The notes: a model not told the origin generated them from the sequence alone. 64,000 nt of DNA from Cryomorphaceae bacterium (GCA_024638285.1 JAHEKP010000004.1:1-64000), one strand, 5' to 3'. Shown: positions 1 through 9,455, numbered from the stretch's first letter. Translations and numbers: made by a program.

Positions 1-340
1 GGGAGGCACTTTCTTTAAAGCTGTTAAGCCATTCCTGGGTGAATTGGAGACCCCAGCATTCCTTTTCCATCTGCAGATCTTCCTCTTCTGTGCTGACGAA
101 ATTGTGCGGTAGATAGGGGCCAAGGAGGAACGCTTGGCCCGGTTCAAATTCGATCGTTTTATTACCAATGAAGGCAAGGCCTTTGCCTTTAACGATATAG
201 GTGATTTCGATTTCCGGGTGGTAGTGCCAATAATCGTTAAAAATGGAAGGAAAATTTTGCCCAGCCTTTTGTGCCAAGACGTAGCTGTTATAGCTACGGT
301 CTTGTTCGGCAATGCGGATATTTTCAATGGTGGCTTTCAC
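1..340 (-). CDS. AraC-type regulator, N-terminal cupin part (cut by window edge)
   Basis: Only the first 113 codons are visible; the gene runs off the left edge. The visible part reads as a cupin sensor domain: a W-H-Y-H-P-E-I-E-I motif, then G-K-G and G-P-Y-L-P-H-N-F, the usual N-terminal half of AraC/XylS regulators that sense a small sugar-like ligand. The DNA-binding helix-turn-helix half would lie outside the window, so the class is inferred. GTG at 340 is the only usable start: an in-frame TGA lies seven codons upstream and no ATG intervenes. The start sits one base after the stop of the amylase gene, so the two are probably co-transcribed and the regulator may respond to a starch breakdown product. 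Another cupin-only protein is possible. Confidence 0.7.
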   Translation of the reverse strand, partial: MKATIENIRIAEQDRSYNSYVLAQKAGQNFPSIFNDYWHYHPEIEITYIVKGKGLAFIGNKTIEFEPGQAFLLGPYLPHNFVSTEEEDLQMEKECWGLQFTQEWLNSFKESAS

Positions 341-341
341 G

Positions 342-2096
342 CTACAATTTTTTCAATTCTATCATTTGTGCTTCCCATGGCTCATACACGTCTTCTTCCT
401 GTTCAAACCTGTTTATGTAGGTTCGCTGCTCATCCGAAGCATTGACGACCAATCGCCAAGTCCCTTGTTCTGAGGTAATCCACAGCGCGTACCAACCGTC
501 TCTAGGAATTTGTTGCTGAACCTGAGTTTTACCACGAATCTGTCGCGAAGCGCCCAATTCTTGACACAAATCTAATAAATCTCCCCCTATTTTATCAAAA
601 TCAGGGAACTCTCCCTCGAATCCAGGCATATCCTCCCGAATAGCGCCATGATTTATATGTCCGCTGAGGCCCAATTCCGTTCCGTAGTACAATACCGGAA
701 TCCCTCGCATCGCGTACAAAAGGGTCAGTGCGCTTTTGAGTTTGGTGGTGTCTTGGCCAAATTGGCCCAAGAATCTGCCGTCGTCGTGGTTGTCTAAAAA
801 GATGATCAGGTCTTCAGGATGCTCATATAAATAGTCGCTCACCAATCGGTAATACAACTCCCCTGCGCCGGTATTCCAACCAAATTGCTCATGCTCCACC
901 GCACTGTACATCTTGTGAATGGCACGCCACAGGGTAAAGTCCGTTACCGCATCATTAAGGGAAAAATGGCCCTCGTACATCTTGTTTGGCGCAAAGTAGG
1001 CTTGGGAGGCTTCGCTGTAGGACCAAGTCTCTCCAAAGATGAAAATGTTCGGGTATAGGCGCTTAAGACGTTGATTCATCCGGCGCAAGAATAGGGGGTC
1101 AGAAAAGGCATAGGTATCACAGCGAAGCGCGTCGACTTCAAACATTTCTATATACCAAAGGGTGGAGTAATTGAGGTAGGAAGCAGTGAGTGGATGGCGT
1201 TGGTCAAGGTCCGGCATTGCACCTGCAAACCAACCGTGCTCAAAGGCCTGCTTATCCTGCGCCAGCGCATGCGGATCGGCCAAAGCGGAGAATCTAAAAT
1301 TTGAATAGGGAATGCTGCCGTCCAGATTGAAATGCACCATGCCGGAATCTGGCAAATTGCGGTGTAAATAGTGTTCAATACCCCAATGATTGTACACGAT
1401 ATCCATGATGTGTTTCATGTCCCTTTCATGAAGAGCCGTGGCCAATTTTTTTAGCGCTTCGTTTCCTCCAAACCTTGGGTCTATTTTGTAATGGTCCGTG
1501 ATGGCATATCCGTGGTAGCTGTCGCGCGCCATGTCGTTTTCCAACACGGGATTGATCCAAAGCGCCGTAGCCCCCAAGTGCTCCATATAATCGAGCCCCA
1601 TCTGAATGCCCTGCAAGTCTCCGCCATGACGGGCATAGGGCGCTGAACGGTCCACCCCGCGCTCGCGCATGCCCGGTACATCATCGTTCAACGGGTCGCC
1701 GTTGTGGAACCTATCAGGGGTAATCAAGTACACCAAATCCTGATCGCTCAATCCCTGCGGCTGGTGGCCGCTGCGCTCAAGGAGCGGGAAGAAGAAGTCT
1801 TTGGCTCCAAGGGTAATGTTAAAGCCCTCGCTGCTAAAACCCGATCGTATCCACAGCTTCACCAACGCATAACGGTCGCCGTAATGTGTGGTTTGGAGCA
1901 CCTTGCCCACCGGTTTATCAACCTGAGCCGCCCACTTAAATAGCCCCTCGCCCTGCAGCAAAATTTCCACCGTATCTAAGGGGTGATTTACCCACCAATT
2001 AGGCGGGTCCATGCGATGCACCGTTTGCCCTTTAAGCGAGAAATTGGCAACCAGTAATGCGGTGAGGAAAACGGTGGTAAGAGCGGATTTCTTCAT
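342..2096 (-). CDS. Secreted GH13 alpha-amylase / cyclomaltodextrinase-like enzyme
   Basis: 584 residues. A signal peptide (about 1-23) is followed by an N-terminal beta domain (about 25-110) like those of maltogenic amylases and cyclomaltodextrinases, and then a GH13 barrel. Conserved GH13 regions are visible: D-I-V-Y-N-H at 232-237, the nucleophile D327 in A-L-R-C-D, the acid/base E356 in F-G-E-T-W, and the third carboxylate D438 in N-H-D. It should hydrolyse alpha-1,4 (perhaps cyclic) glucans in the periplasm or outside the cell. It is divergent from a T9SS protein with starch-binding-like modules and followed by a cupin regulator, a small starch-use locus. No SusC/SusD pair is visible. 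The exact specificity (amylase, neopullulanase or cyclomaltodextrinase) cannot be set from sequence alone. Confidence 0.92.
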   Translation of the reverse strand: MKKSALTTVFLTALLVANFSLKGQTVHRMDPPNWWVNHPLDTVEILLQGEGLFKWAAQVDKPVGKVLQTTHYGDRYALVKLWIRSGFSSEGFNITLGAKDFFFPLLERSGHQPQGLSDQDLVYLITPDRFHNGDPLNDDVPGMRERGVDRSAPYARHGGDLQGIQMGLDYMEHLGATALWINPVLENDMARDSYHGYAITDHYKIDPRFGGNEALKKLATALHERDMKHIMDIVYNHWGIEHYLHRNLPDSGMVHFNLDGSIPYSNFRFSALADPHALAQDKQAFEHGWFAGAMPDLDQRHPLTASYLNYSTLWYIEMFEVDALRCDTYAFSDPLFLRRMNQRLKRLYPNIFIFGETWSYSEASQAYFAPNKMYEGHFSLNDAVTDFTLWRAIHKMYSAVEHEQFGWNTGAGELYYRLVSDYLYEHPEDLIIFLDNHDDGRFLGQFGQDTTKLKSALTLLYAMRGIPVLYYGTELGLSGHINHGAIREDMPGFEGEFPDFDKIGGDLLDLCQELGASRQIRGKTQVQQQIPRDGWYALWITSEQGTWRLVVNASDEQRTYINRFEQEEDVYEPWEAQMIELKKL

Positions 2097-2168
2097 TTGA
2101 TGCAGTAATATGCAATAATATGGTTAAAAATCAGCTAAAATCCGCTTAACACCTGCATTTGTTTGGCT

Positions 2169-2176
2169 TAACTTTG
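2169..2176 (+). promoter_or_regulatory. Bacteroidota -7 box (TAACTTTG) for the starch-binding T9SS gene
   Basis: Exact match to TAnnTTTG, 41 bases before the ATG at 2217. I see no good -33 TTG at the usual distance, so this is a sequence-only prediction. Confidence 0.5.
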
Positions 2177-2216
2177 AGAGGTACAAAGTACATTTTACTA
2201 ATCAAACTCTCGTTAC

Positions 2217-3842
2217 ATGAAAAAACTCTACGCTCTTGCATCTGCGCTCATTTTCAGTGTTGCCGCTTTTGCTCAAACGCACAGCGTTACGTTCCAGGTA
2301 GATCTAGGATCTGCATCTGTGAATTCAAACGGTGTACACGTGGCAGGTTCTTTCCAGAACTGGTCACCATCTACGACTTCCTTGACTCAAGTCGGAACAT
2401 CCTCTATTTACGCCGTAACTGTAAGCGTTTCTGGAGGTCAATTGGAATATAAATTCCTTAACGGTAACGCTTGGGGAGACGACGAAAGTGTTCCTTCTGC
2501 AGTAAACGTTGGAACAAACGGTAACGGTAACCGTTGGGCGGTAATCTCTTCAGATACAACACTCCCTGCGGTGATGTTCGCTGGTGCAGCACCTGCTGGA
2601 CAGAAAGCGATTCAATTTAAAGTAGATTATTCCTTACAAACACTAAGTTCAGATTCTGCGCATGTTGCCGGTAACTTCCAAGGTTGGGATCCAGCAAAAT
2701 CGCAGATGGTTAATTTTGACGGTGTTCACCGTTACATTGCGTATGCAGCGAAAACAGACTCTGTGTATTTTAAGTTCCTAAACGGCAACACATGGAGTGA
2801 TGTTGAGTCTGTACCTTCCACATGTCAAGCATCTACAGCGGGTATCAATCAAGGCGATAATCGCTTCTATACGGATACGGTTAGCGGCATGTATGAAGTA
2901 TGTTATACGATGTGTGGACCTTGTATGGTTGTATCTACTTATGACATCACGATAAATGTTGATGTAAGTTCGATTGCAGCATGTGGTACTGTAGATTCTG
3001 TTACACTTGCCGGGCCAATAAATGGCTGGGGAGGAGAATTGATGACGGATCCAGACGGTGACGGTGTTTATTCAATTTCCTACACAGATGTAGATTCAGG
3101 CGATTTCCAGTTTAAGGCACGTTTCCACGAAAATGGCAATACCAACTGGGAAGGCGGTGGTAACAAAATAGTTACTGTAAGCTCTGATTCTACAGTTGCA
3201 ACGCGTTGTTTTGGTAACGATACCTACGGTCCTTGTGCAGCCGTTCCAGCTACAGCTGACGTTACATTCATCGTTGACTTTACCCAAGCAGCATTTACTC
3301 CTGCAGATACCATTTATTTAATGGGTGCCTTCACACAGTGGGATGCCAATGCCGTTCCTATGGTTCCTCATTCTGTTGCGGGTCAGTACATTGCTACGGA
3401 AGCGAACTACTGTCCAGGTACTATGGAATACCGTTTCTCAAATGGTGATCCTAGCAATACATCCAATCACGAGCCGATTCCTATGGATTGTGGTGTTGAT
3501 AACGGTGTCGGCGGTTACAACCGTTCGTTCACAAGAACAGGTGGTATGGATACCGTTCAACATATTTTTGGTGCATGTTCATTCATCTCTGTTGAAGAAG
3601 ATGCACTATCGGGTGTAAGCATCCGTCCTAACCCGATGAACGAAAGCGCAACCATTTCTTTAGGTAATGCAGGACGTTATGCGGTTCGCGTATTCGATAT
3701 CACTGGCCGTGTGGTTGCTGGTTTCGATAATATTCAAGGTGATATCACTTTGGAGCGCGACAATATGGTGAGCGGCATGTATTACGTAAACATCACTGAT
3801 GCTCGCGGCGCATCAAAAACACTTAAGGTGGTGGTTGAATAA
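2217..3842 (+). CDS. T9SS-exported protein with four starch-binding-like modules
   Basis: 541 residues. A signal peptide (1-20, cleavage after A-F-A-Q) is followed by four repeats of one beta-sandwich type at about 24-118, 130-225, 242-335 and 347-455. Each has a V-x-F-x-V-D first strand, then h-A-G-x-F-x-x-W and (in 1, 2 and 4) a Y-x-F-x-N-G strand. This pattern is typical of the CBM20/CBM48 (AMPK glycogen-binding) fold. The C-terminus (about 465-541) has R-P-N-P-M-N, V-F-D-I-T-G-R and a G-x-Y-Y-V motif, the T9SS type A sorting domain, so it is expected to be anchored on or released from the cell surface. No catalytic domain is seen. With the divergent amylase it probably holds starch at the surface, much as SusE/SusF do; that role is inferred. 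Confidence 0.85.
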   Translation: MKKLYALASALIFSVAAFAQTHSVTFQVDLGSASVNSNGVHVAGSFQNWSPSTTSLTQVGTSSIYAVTVSVSGGQLEYKFLNGNAWGDDESVPSAVNVGTNGNGNRWAVISSDTTLPAVMFAGAAPAGQKAIQFKVDYSLQTLSSDSAHVAGNFQGWDPAKSQMVNFDGVHRYIAYAAKTDSVYFKFLNGNTWSDVESVPSTCQASTAGINQGDNRFYTDTVSGMYEVCYTMCGPCMVVSTYDITINVDVSSIAACGTVDSVTLAGPINGWGGELMTDPDGDGVYSISYTDVDSGDFQFKARFHENGNTNWEGGGNKIVTVSSDSTVATRCFGNDTYGPCAAVPATADVTFIVDFTQAAFTPADTIYLMGAFTQWDANAVPMVPHSVAGQYIATEANYCPGTMEYRFSNGDPSNTSNHEPIPMDCGVDNGVGGYNRSFTRTGGMDTVQHIFGACSFISVEEDALSGVSIRPNPMNESATISLGNAGRYAVRVFDITGRVVAGFDNIQGDITLERDNMVSGMYYVNITDARGASKTLKVVVE

Positions 3843-3870
3843 ACTACACCATCCCTCTTAACTCACTTAT

Positions 3871-3904
3871 CCCCCGGGCGCTCCGCGCCCGGGGGATTTT
3901 TTTT
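3871..3904 (+). terminator. Rho-independent terminator after the starch-binding gene
   Basis: An 11-bp GC-rich stem (3871-3881 with 3885-3895), loop tcc, followed by an A and eight T (3897-3904). It lies 29 bases after the stop codon. Confidence 0.92.
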
Positions 3905-3922
3905 AGCCCTTCCCCCTCCCAT

Positions 3923-3957
3923 AAAAAAAAAGCGCGCCCAGCGGGCGCGCTTTTTTT
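3923..3957. terminator. Bidirectional terminator between convergent genes
   Basis: A 9-bp stem (3931-3939 with 3943-3951) and loop agc, flanked by A-run 3923-3930 and T-run 3951-3957, so it can act in both directions. On the minus strand it ends the response regulator gene 3978-4649; on the plus strand it backs up the terminator at 3871. Confidence 0.88.
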
Positions 3958-3977
3958 AAAAGTGCTTGTTGAGATGT

Positions 3978-4649
3978 TTAGTGAAGTAAGCCGTTTTCTA
4001 CTGCAAAGCGCACTAGACCTGCGGTGTTGTTCATTCCCAATTTATTCAAGATGTTTTGTCGGTGATTGTCGATGGTGCGTTTTGATAAGAACAGTTTTTG
4101 TGCAATCTCTTCATTGGTTAATTGATCCGCGATGTATTTGAGAATTTCAATTTCTCGCTTGCTCAATCGAGCAACGGCGGGATTGTTACTATGAAATTCA
4201 GCAAAGGTCTTTCCTAAGATTCGACGCTCGATAAGCGAATTGGCAATATCCAGGGCGTAGTACAGTCGGCCGTTAAGAATGGCAGTGATGGCTTTGATCA
4301 GCTCACCGGTATCAACACTCTTTTTAATAAAACCTTTGGCTCCAGCTTTGAGCATGTGTTCCACGACGTTCATATCGTCGGATTCGGAGAAGCCTAAGAC
4401 AGATTGTTCAGGGGCAAGACGCAACAGAGATTTGGTGAGCTCTGCGCCGGAATGTTTACCCAGTTGCGAATCTGTGATGATGAGACTAAAGGTTTGTTGA
4501 TCGACCAATTTTAAGGCATCAAGAATGGTTCCCGCTTCCTGAACTTGGAACGAATACGATTCAAACTTGCCCATTTCTAGCATGGTTTTGATCCCTCCTC
4601 GCACGATAGGATGATCATCTACCACAAGAATATTAATGGTTTTGTTCAT
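3978..4649 (-). CDS. NarL/LuxR-family response regulator (orphan)
   Basis: 223 residues. An N-terminal receiver domain has the acidic pair D11-D12, phospho-acceptor D60 (I-I-T-D) and a switch lysine in F-I-K-K. The C-terminal LuxR helix-turn-helix (about 160-220) carries L-S-K-R-E-I-E-I-L, N-E-E-I-A and T-I-D-N-H-R-Q-N-I. It should bind DNA as a dimer after phosphorylation. No histidine kinase gene adjoins it, so its partner is elsewhere. It is transcribed alone, divergent from rimP and convergent with the starch-binding gene. A near-consensus -7 box (TACCTTAG) lies at 4672-4679 on the minus strand. The signal sensed is unknown. Confidence 0.9.
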   Translation of the reverse strand: MNKTINILVVDDHPIVRGGIKTMLEMGKFESYSFQVQEAGTILDALKLVDQQTFSLIITDSQLGKHSGAELTKSLLRLAPEQSVLGFSESDDMNVVEHMLKAGAKGFIKKSVDTGELIKAITAILNGRLYYALDIANSLIERRILGKTFAEFHSNNPAVARLSKREIEILKYIADQLTNEEIAQKLFLSKRTIDNHRQNILNKLGMNNTAGLVRFAVENGLLH

Positions 4650-4792
4650 ATATTAACATGTAAGCGAACTTCTAAGGTAGTGAAAATGCTTAATGTGCAT
4701 TGGTTGAGAGCGTATTAATCGCTTAAAAACAAAAAAACGTAAGTATTTAGGCTTGTGGTTATTCACAATGCGCTGTCAATAAAATAAATGCC

Positions 4793-4800
4793 TATATTTG
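4793..4800 (+). promoter_or_regulatory. Bacteroidota -7 box (TATATTTG) for rimP-nusA-infB
   Basis: Exact TAnnTTTG match 61 bases before the rimP ATG, giving a leader of about 55 nt that contains the hairpin at 4820-4850. A clear -33 element is not seen. Confidence 0.6.
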
Positions 4801-4819
4801 TCGAAACTTTTTGACGTAC

Positions 4820-4850
4820 AAAAGGGGGACCTCGAGTCCCCTCTTTTATT
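4820..4850 (+). promoter_or_regulatory. Hairpin in the rimP leader (possible attenuator)
   Basis: GGGGAC (4825-4830) pairs with GTCCCC (4836-4841) around a five-base loop, extended by a G-T pair, and is followed by C and four T (4844-4847). It looks like a short intrinsic terminator placed between the predicted promoter and the rimP start. Since nusA is in this operon, feedback on readthrough is conceivable, but this is inference. Confidence 0.5.
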
Positions 4851-4861
4851 GGCGGTAATTT

Positions 4862-5302
4862 ATGGAACACGACAAAGTAGCAGCAGCATTGACAGAGGCG
4901 GTGGAGGAAAACAACGCTTTTTTGGTCGAACTTGAAATCAAGCCAAACAATGTGATTGTTGCCTATGTTGATGCCGATTCGGGCCTTACGATTGAGCAGA
5001 TTAAAATGATCAACCGCAAGATGGAAACGTTGCTGGACCGTGATGAAGAAGATTTCAATTTGACGGTGAGTAGCCCAGATTTGAATCGCCCTTTAAAGAT
5101 TTGGCGCCAGTACAAAAAGAACGAAGGTCGCTTCTTAAAGGTGAAATACGACGATAGAGAAGACGAAGGTCAACTCATTGAAGTAGCAGATGAGTACATT
5201 GTGCTCAGTGTGCCTCAGAAAAAAAAGAGTGACCCCAACAAGGAATTAAAAATTGAATTCACGGCGCTTACCGAAGCAAAAGTGGCAATTAAGTTTAAAT
5301 AG
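4862..5302 (+). CDS. rimP: Ribosome maturation factor RimP
   Basis: 146 residues, in the usual RimP size range. It has an N-terminal alpha/beta domain with V-E-L-E-I-K and I-V-A-Y-V-D-A-D-S-G-L-T-I-E, the family motif S-S-P-D-L-N-R-P-L (about 75-83), and a C-terminal SH3-like barrel (about 90-146). RimP assists late assembly of the 30S subunit. It is the first gene of the conserved rimP-nusA-infB operon, 19 bases before nusA. The N-terminal domain is shorter than in Escherichia coli, as I would expect for this phylum. ATG at 4862 is the first start after the leader hairpin. Confidence 0.95.
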   Translation: MEHDKVAAALTEAVEENNAFLVELEIKPNNVIVAYVDADSGLTIEQIKMINRKMETLLDRDEEDFNLTVSSPDLNRPLKIWRQYKKNEGRFLKVKYDDREDEGQLIEVADEYIVLSVPQKKKSDPNKELKIEFTALTEAKVAIKFK

Positions 5303-5321
5303 GATTATTCAGATATAAACA

Positions 5322-6569
5322 ATGGAAAATCAGGCGATTATTGAAAGCTTCCTCGCGTTTAAGGAGGAGAAAAATATCGACAGAATTACGCTCATGGCAT
5401 TCATCGAAGAGGCCTTTCGCAACCAGTTGCGTAAGAAGTACGAAGACGATGAAAACTTTGATGTGATTGTTAACCCGGATAAGGGTGATTTGGAAATTTG
5501 GCGTAACCGTACGGTAGTTGAAGACGGAGCAGTTGAGGACGATAACATGGAGATCGAACTTAGTGCAGCGTTGAAAATTGAGCCGGATTACGAAGTAGGA
5601 GAAGAGGTTTCTGAAGAGGTTAAATTGATCGATTTAGGACGCCGATTCATCTTGGCATTCCGTCAAAACTTAGTAAGTCGTATTCAAGAGCATGATAGCT
5701 CGGAATTGTTTAAGCGTTACAAAGATTTAGAGGGTGAAATCATCACAGGTGAAGTGCACCACGTGCGTCACCGTGAAGTCATTGTTTATGATGACGAAGG
5801 AAATGAGTTGATTCTACCTAAAGATCAAATGATAGGTGAGCGTGAATTTTTCCGTAAAGGAGATCCAATCCGCGCCGTTGTTAAAGAGGTTGTCTTCCGT
5901 GGAACGAAGCCTGTGGTGATCATGTCACGTACAGATGAGCGTTTCTTAGCGAAATTGTTTGAGCAGGAAATTCCTGAGGTATACGACGGTTTGATCACGA
6001 TCAAAGGCGTGGTACGTATTCCAGGCGAAAAAGCGAAAGTTGCAGTAGAATCCTACGATGATAGAATTGACCCTGTTGGTGCCTGTGTGGGTATGAAGGG
6101 CTCAAGAATTCATTCAATCGTTCGTGAATTGCGTAACGAGAACATTGATGTAATCAACTATACTACAAACTTGCAATTGTACATTCAGCGTGCATTAAGC
6201 CCTGCAAAAGTGACCAGTCTCAATATTGATGAGGAAGCGGGTCGCGTTGAGGCTTTTTTAGCGCCGGATCAGGTGAGTTTAGCCATTGGTCGTGGAGGTA
6301 CAAATATTCGTCTTGCCAGTAAACTGGTCAGCATGGAGATTGATGTTTACCGCGATGATATTGAGATTGAAGACGATATCGAATTGGATCAATTCTCTGA
6401 TGAGATTGAAGCATGGGTTATCGCAGAATTGAAAAAGATTGGATGTGATACTGCGAAGAGCGTGTTGAAATTGACCAAAGAGGAATTGGTTTCACGTGCG
6501 GATTTGGAAGTTGAGACTGCAGAGCACATCCTAAACGTACTTCAGAAAGAATTCGAAGACGAAGAATAA
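5322..6569 (+). CDS. nusA: Transcription termination/antitermination factor NusA
   Basis: 415 residues. In order: an N-terminal RNA-polymerase-binding domain (about 1-130, with F-L-A-F-K-E-E-K and E-A-F-R-N-Q-L-R-K-K-Y), an S1 RNA-binding domain (about 135-200), two KH domains (G-M-K-G-S-R-I at about 255-261 and A-I-G-R-G-G-T-N-I at about 324-332), and a helix-hairpin-helix-like tail (about 365-412). NusA modulates pausing, termination and antitermination. The acidic repeats of the E. coli protein are reduced to one tail region. It lies in the middle of the rimP-nusA-infB operon, 21 bases before infB. Confidence 0.97.
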   Translation: MENQAIIESFLAFKEEKNIDRITLMAFIEEAFRNQLRKKYEDDENFDVIVNPDKGDLEIWRNRTVVEDGAVEDDNMEIELSAALKIEPDYEVGEEVSEEVKLIDLGRRFILAFRQNLVSRIQEHDSSELFKRYKDLEGEIITGEVHHVRHREVIVYDDEGNELILPKDQMIGEREFFRKGDPIRAVVKEVVFRGTKPVVIMSRTDERFLAKLFEQEIPEVYDGLITIKGVVRIPGEKAKVAVESYDDRIDPVGACVGMKGSRIHSIVRELRNENIDVINYTTNLQLYIQRALSPAKVTSLNIDEEAGRVEAFLAPDQVSLAIGRGGTNIRLASKLVSMEIDVYRDDIEIEDDIELDQFSDEIEAWVIAELKKIGCDTAKSVLKLTKEELVSRADLEVETAEHILNVLQKEFEDEE

Positions 6570-6590
6570 GAAAACACCTAAAGACACTCT

Positions 6591-9368
6591 ATGAGTAGCG
6601 TCAGATTAAGTAAAGCGACAAAAGAGCTTAACATTTCCTTAGACCGTGCGGTGGAGGAATTGGCTAAACATGGCCATGAAATTCCAAACAACCGGAACCA
6701 TAAAATCACGAACGATCAGTACGAGGTTTTAATGACGGCATTTGCCGATGACCTCGCGCGTAAAAAGCGTTCTGAAGAGGTAAGTCAGCAAGTAAAAGAG
6801 GAAAAAGAAATTCTTAGAGGGACTAAGGATACGGTTGCGGCACCTGTTGAGGAAGCAGCACCTGCGCCCACGCCCGTCGAAGAGGCACCTGTCGTTGAGG
6901 CTCCTAAAGAAGCCGCTCCTGAAAAGTCAGTGCCTGCCCCAGAAGAGGTTCCTGCAGCAGCGCCAACTGTTGAAGCAGCAGCAGTTGAGGCACCTAAGAA
7001 AATCGAAGTTGAAGCACCGAAAGAAAGCTCTACTGATACTGGAGGGATTAAGGTGATGGGTAAAATTGATTTGGAGGCTCAAAAGCCAAAGAAGAAAGAA
7101 GCCCCAGTGCAACCTAAAAAGGTAGCGCCTACTAAGAAATCTTCTGGTAGCGGAGCACATAATGCACCGAAGCCCGTGGAGAAAGCTCCTGTAAAAGTAG
7201 AAGAACCTCAGGCGCCTCAGGATCAAGAGATCAAAACGAAATACGTTAAGATTGACGGCCCTAAGTTTACGGGACAAAAAATTGTACTTCCGGTTGAAAA
7301 GCCAAAGGACAATAAGAAGAAGCGTACGCGCATCAAAAAGCAAGGTCCTGGAGCAGCGACACCAGCACAAAACGATCCTAAAAACCGCAACAATACTCGA
7401 GGTCCTCAGAAAAAGGGACCAGGCGCAGGACGCGGTCGTAAACAGCCCGTCGTTGCGAAACAAGAATTAACAGACGAACAAATCCAGAAACAAATCAAGG
7501 AAACCCTTGAGAAGTTAACGTCTGGAAAGAAAAATAAAGGCGCCAAAATCCGTCGTGATAAGCGTGCAGAACGTCGTGAGCGAGAAGAACTTGCGGATAT
7601 TCAGGCAGCGGAAGACAGCAAAGTATTGCAGGTAACGGAATTCGTTACGGTTACTGAGCTGGCGAACATGATGGATGTATCGGTGAATGAAGTCATTGGT
7701 TCGTTGATGGGTGTGGGTGTGATGGTAACCATGAACCAGCGTTTGGATGCAGAGATGCTCGAGATGGTGGCAGAGGAATTTGGCTTCAGCGTCAATTTCG
7801 TCGATGAAGAGGTTACAGAATCGTTCCTTGAAGAAGAAGATAAAGAAGAGGATCTAAAGCCGCGTTCCCCGATTGTTACTGTTATGGGACACGTCGATCA
7901 CGGTAAGACTTCATTATTGGATTACGTTCGAAAGGCAAACGTGATCGCCGGAGAAGCCGGGGGGATTACCCAGCACATTGGCGCATACAGCGTTAAAGTA
8001 CATACCGGACAGACCATTACGTTCTTAGATACGCCAGGTCACGAGGCCTTTACCGCCATGCGTGCTCGGGGTGCTCAAGTGACGGATATTGCGATTATTG
8101 TTGTTGCTGCAGATGATGCAGTAATGCCACAAACTAAAGAAGCCATTTCGCATGCTCAAGCAGCCGGTGTTCCGATTGTTATTGCAATTAACAAAGTAGA
8201 CCGTGAGGTTGCTAACCCGAATAAAATCAAAGAACAATTGGCGCAAGAAAACGTCCTTGTTGAGGATTGGGGAGGCAGCGTACAGTGCCAAGAAATTTCG
8301 GCAAAAACAGGGTTGAACATAGAGGAGTTGTTGGATAAGGTCATCTTGGAGGCAGAGATGCTTGATTTGAAAGCCAATCCAAACAAAAACGCAAGTGGTA
8401 CTATCGTGGAAGCTTCGTTGGATAAAGGTCGTGGATACATGTGTACTGCGTTGATTCAATCCGGAACCATGAAGGTGGGTGATTACGTACTCGCTGGTCA
8501 ACACAGCGGTAAGGTTAAAGCTATGCTCGATGAACGTGGCAATCGCATCAAAGTAGCGGGCCCTTCTACCCCAGTGAACCTATTAGGTTTGGACGGTGCG
8601 CCAACCTCTGGTGATCGTTTCATCATCATGGATGATGAAAGAGAAGCAAAGCAAATTGCTCAGAAACGTTTACAGCTTCAGCGCGAGCAAAGTGTTCGTT
8701 CGCAGAAACAAATGACGCTCGAAGAAATTGGACGCCGCTTGAAGGTTGGAGACTTCCAAGAGCTCAACATTATTCTTAAGGGTGATGTGGACGGTTCTGT
8801 AGAAGCACTTTCTGATTCGTTACAAAAATTAACCACTGAGGAAATTCAGGTGAACATCATACATAAGGGTGTGGGTCAGATTTCCGAAAGTGATGTATTG
8901 TTGGCTACGGCCTCTCAAGCCATTGTCGTTGGTTTCCAAGTTCGACCATCTGCTCAAGCGCGTAAGCTTGCGGAGAAAGAGGAAGTGGAAATCCGCATGT
9001 ACTCCATTATTTATGATGCGATCAATGAAGTGCGCGATGCCATGGAAGGCATGCTTTCTGCTGAGGTCAAAGAAGAGATTAAGGGTACGGCTGAGATTCG
9101 TGAAACATTCAAGATATCCAAAGTTGGAACCATCGCAGGATGTATGGTTACTGACGGGGTGATTGAGCGCAATAATGACGTGCGTATCATTCGCGATGGC
9201 GTGGTGGTGTACACTGGGAAACTTGGTTCACTCAAGCGCTTTAAGGACGATGCAAAGGAAGTTCGTCAAGGCTTTGAATGTGGTCTTAACATTGAAAAAT
9301 TCAATGATATCAAAGTAGGAGATATCGTAGAAGCCTTTGGATTCACAGAGGTGAAGCGTACGCTCTAA
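6591..9368 (+). CDS. infB: Translation initiation factor IF-2
   Basis: 925 residues. The N-terminus (1-50) is an IF2_N fold; residues about 70-340 are low-complexity and rich in Ala, Pro, Glu, Lys and Arg, as is common for long IF-2 forms. A second IF2_N domain (about 345-410) precedes the GTPase: G1 G-H-V-D-H-G-K-T at 433-440, G3 D-T-P-G-H at 480-484 and G4 N-K-V-D at 534-537. Beta-barrel domains and the C-terminal initiator-tRNA-binding domain follow. IF-2 places fMet-tRNA on the 30S subunit and drives subunit joining. It is the last gene of the operon, closed by a strong terminator at 9394. The repeat-rich region makes many false antisense reading frames. Confidence 0.98.
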   Translation: MSSVRLSKATKELNISLDRAVEELAKHGHEIPNNRNHKITNDQYEVLMTAFADDLARKKRSEEVSQQVKEEKEILRGTKDTVAAPVEEAAPAPTPVEEAPVVEAPKEAAPEKSVPAPEEVPAAAPTVEAAAVEAPKKIEVEAPKESSTDTGGIKVMGKIDLEAQKPKKKEAPVQPKKVAPTKKSSGSGAHNAPKPVEKAPVKVEEPQAPQDQEIKTKYVKIDGPKFTGQKIVLPVEKPKDNKKKRTRIKKQGPGAATPAQNDPKNRNNTRGPQKKGPGAGRGRKQPVVAKQELTDEQIQKQIKETLEKLTSGKKNKGAKIRRDKRAERREREELADIQAAEDSKVLQVTEFVTVTELANMMDVSVNEVIGSLMGVGVMVTMNQRLDAEMLEMVAEEFGFSVNFVDEEVTESFLEEEDKEEDLKPRSPIVTVMGHVDHGKTSLLDYVRKANVIAGEAGGITQHIGAYSVKVHTGQTITFLDTPGHEAFTAMRARGAQVTDIAIIVVAADDAVMPQTKEAISHAQAAGVPIVIAINKVDREVANPNKIKEQLAQENVLVEDWGGSVQCQEISAKTGLNIEELLDKVILEAEMLDLKANPNKNASGTIVEASLDKGRGYMCTALIQSGTMKVGDYVLAGQHSGKVKAMLDERGNRIKVAGPSTPVNLLGLDGAPTSGDRFIIMDDEREAKQIAQKRLQLQREQSVRSQKQMTLEEIGRRLKVGDFQELNIILKGDVDGSVEALSDSLQKLTTEEIQVNIIHKGVGQISESDVLLATASQAIVVGFQVRPSAQARKLAEKEEVEIRMYSIIYDAINEVRDAMEGMLSAEVKEEIKGTAEIRETFKISKVGTIAGCMVTDGVIERNNDVRIIRDGVVVYTGKLGSLKRFKDDAKEVRQGFECGLNIEKFNDIKVGDIVEAFGFTEVKRTL

Positions 9369-9393
9369 GCCGCGATTTTATGCGAAATACAAA

Positions 9394-9428
9394 TCCCCCG
9401 GACGCCATGCGTCCGGGGGATTTTTTTT
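9394..9428 (+). terminator. Rho-independent terminator after infB
   Basis: An 11-bp stem (9394-9404 with 9410-9420), loop ccatg, followed by eight T (9421-9428). It lies 25 bases after the infB stop. It has only a short A-run on the other side, so it acts mainly on the plus strand. Confidence 0.93.
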
Positions 9429-9455
9429 GATTCCATTTCGGCTAAAGAAGAGGAA

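Noticed and set aside
3871-3957. GC-rich palindromes near 3.9 kb, considered as attachment or recombination sites
   Set aside because: Both have T- or A-runs and sit between convergent genes, so they are ordinary terminators.
6927-8504. Long antisense reading frames inside infB (178 and 159 residues, minus strand)
   Set aside because: They come from the repeat-rich, A/P/E/K-coding infB sequence, have no family motifs, and infB is complete and in a conserved operon.
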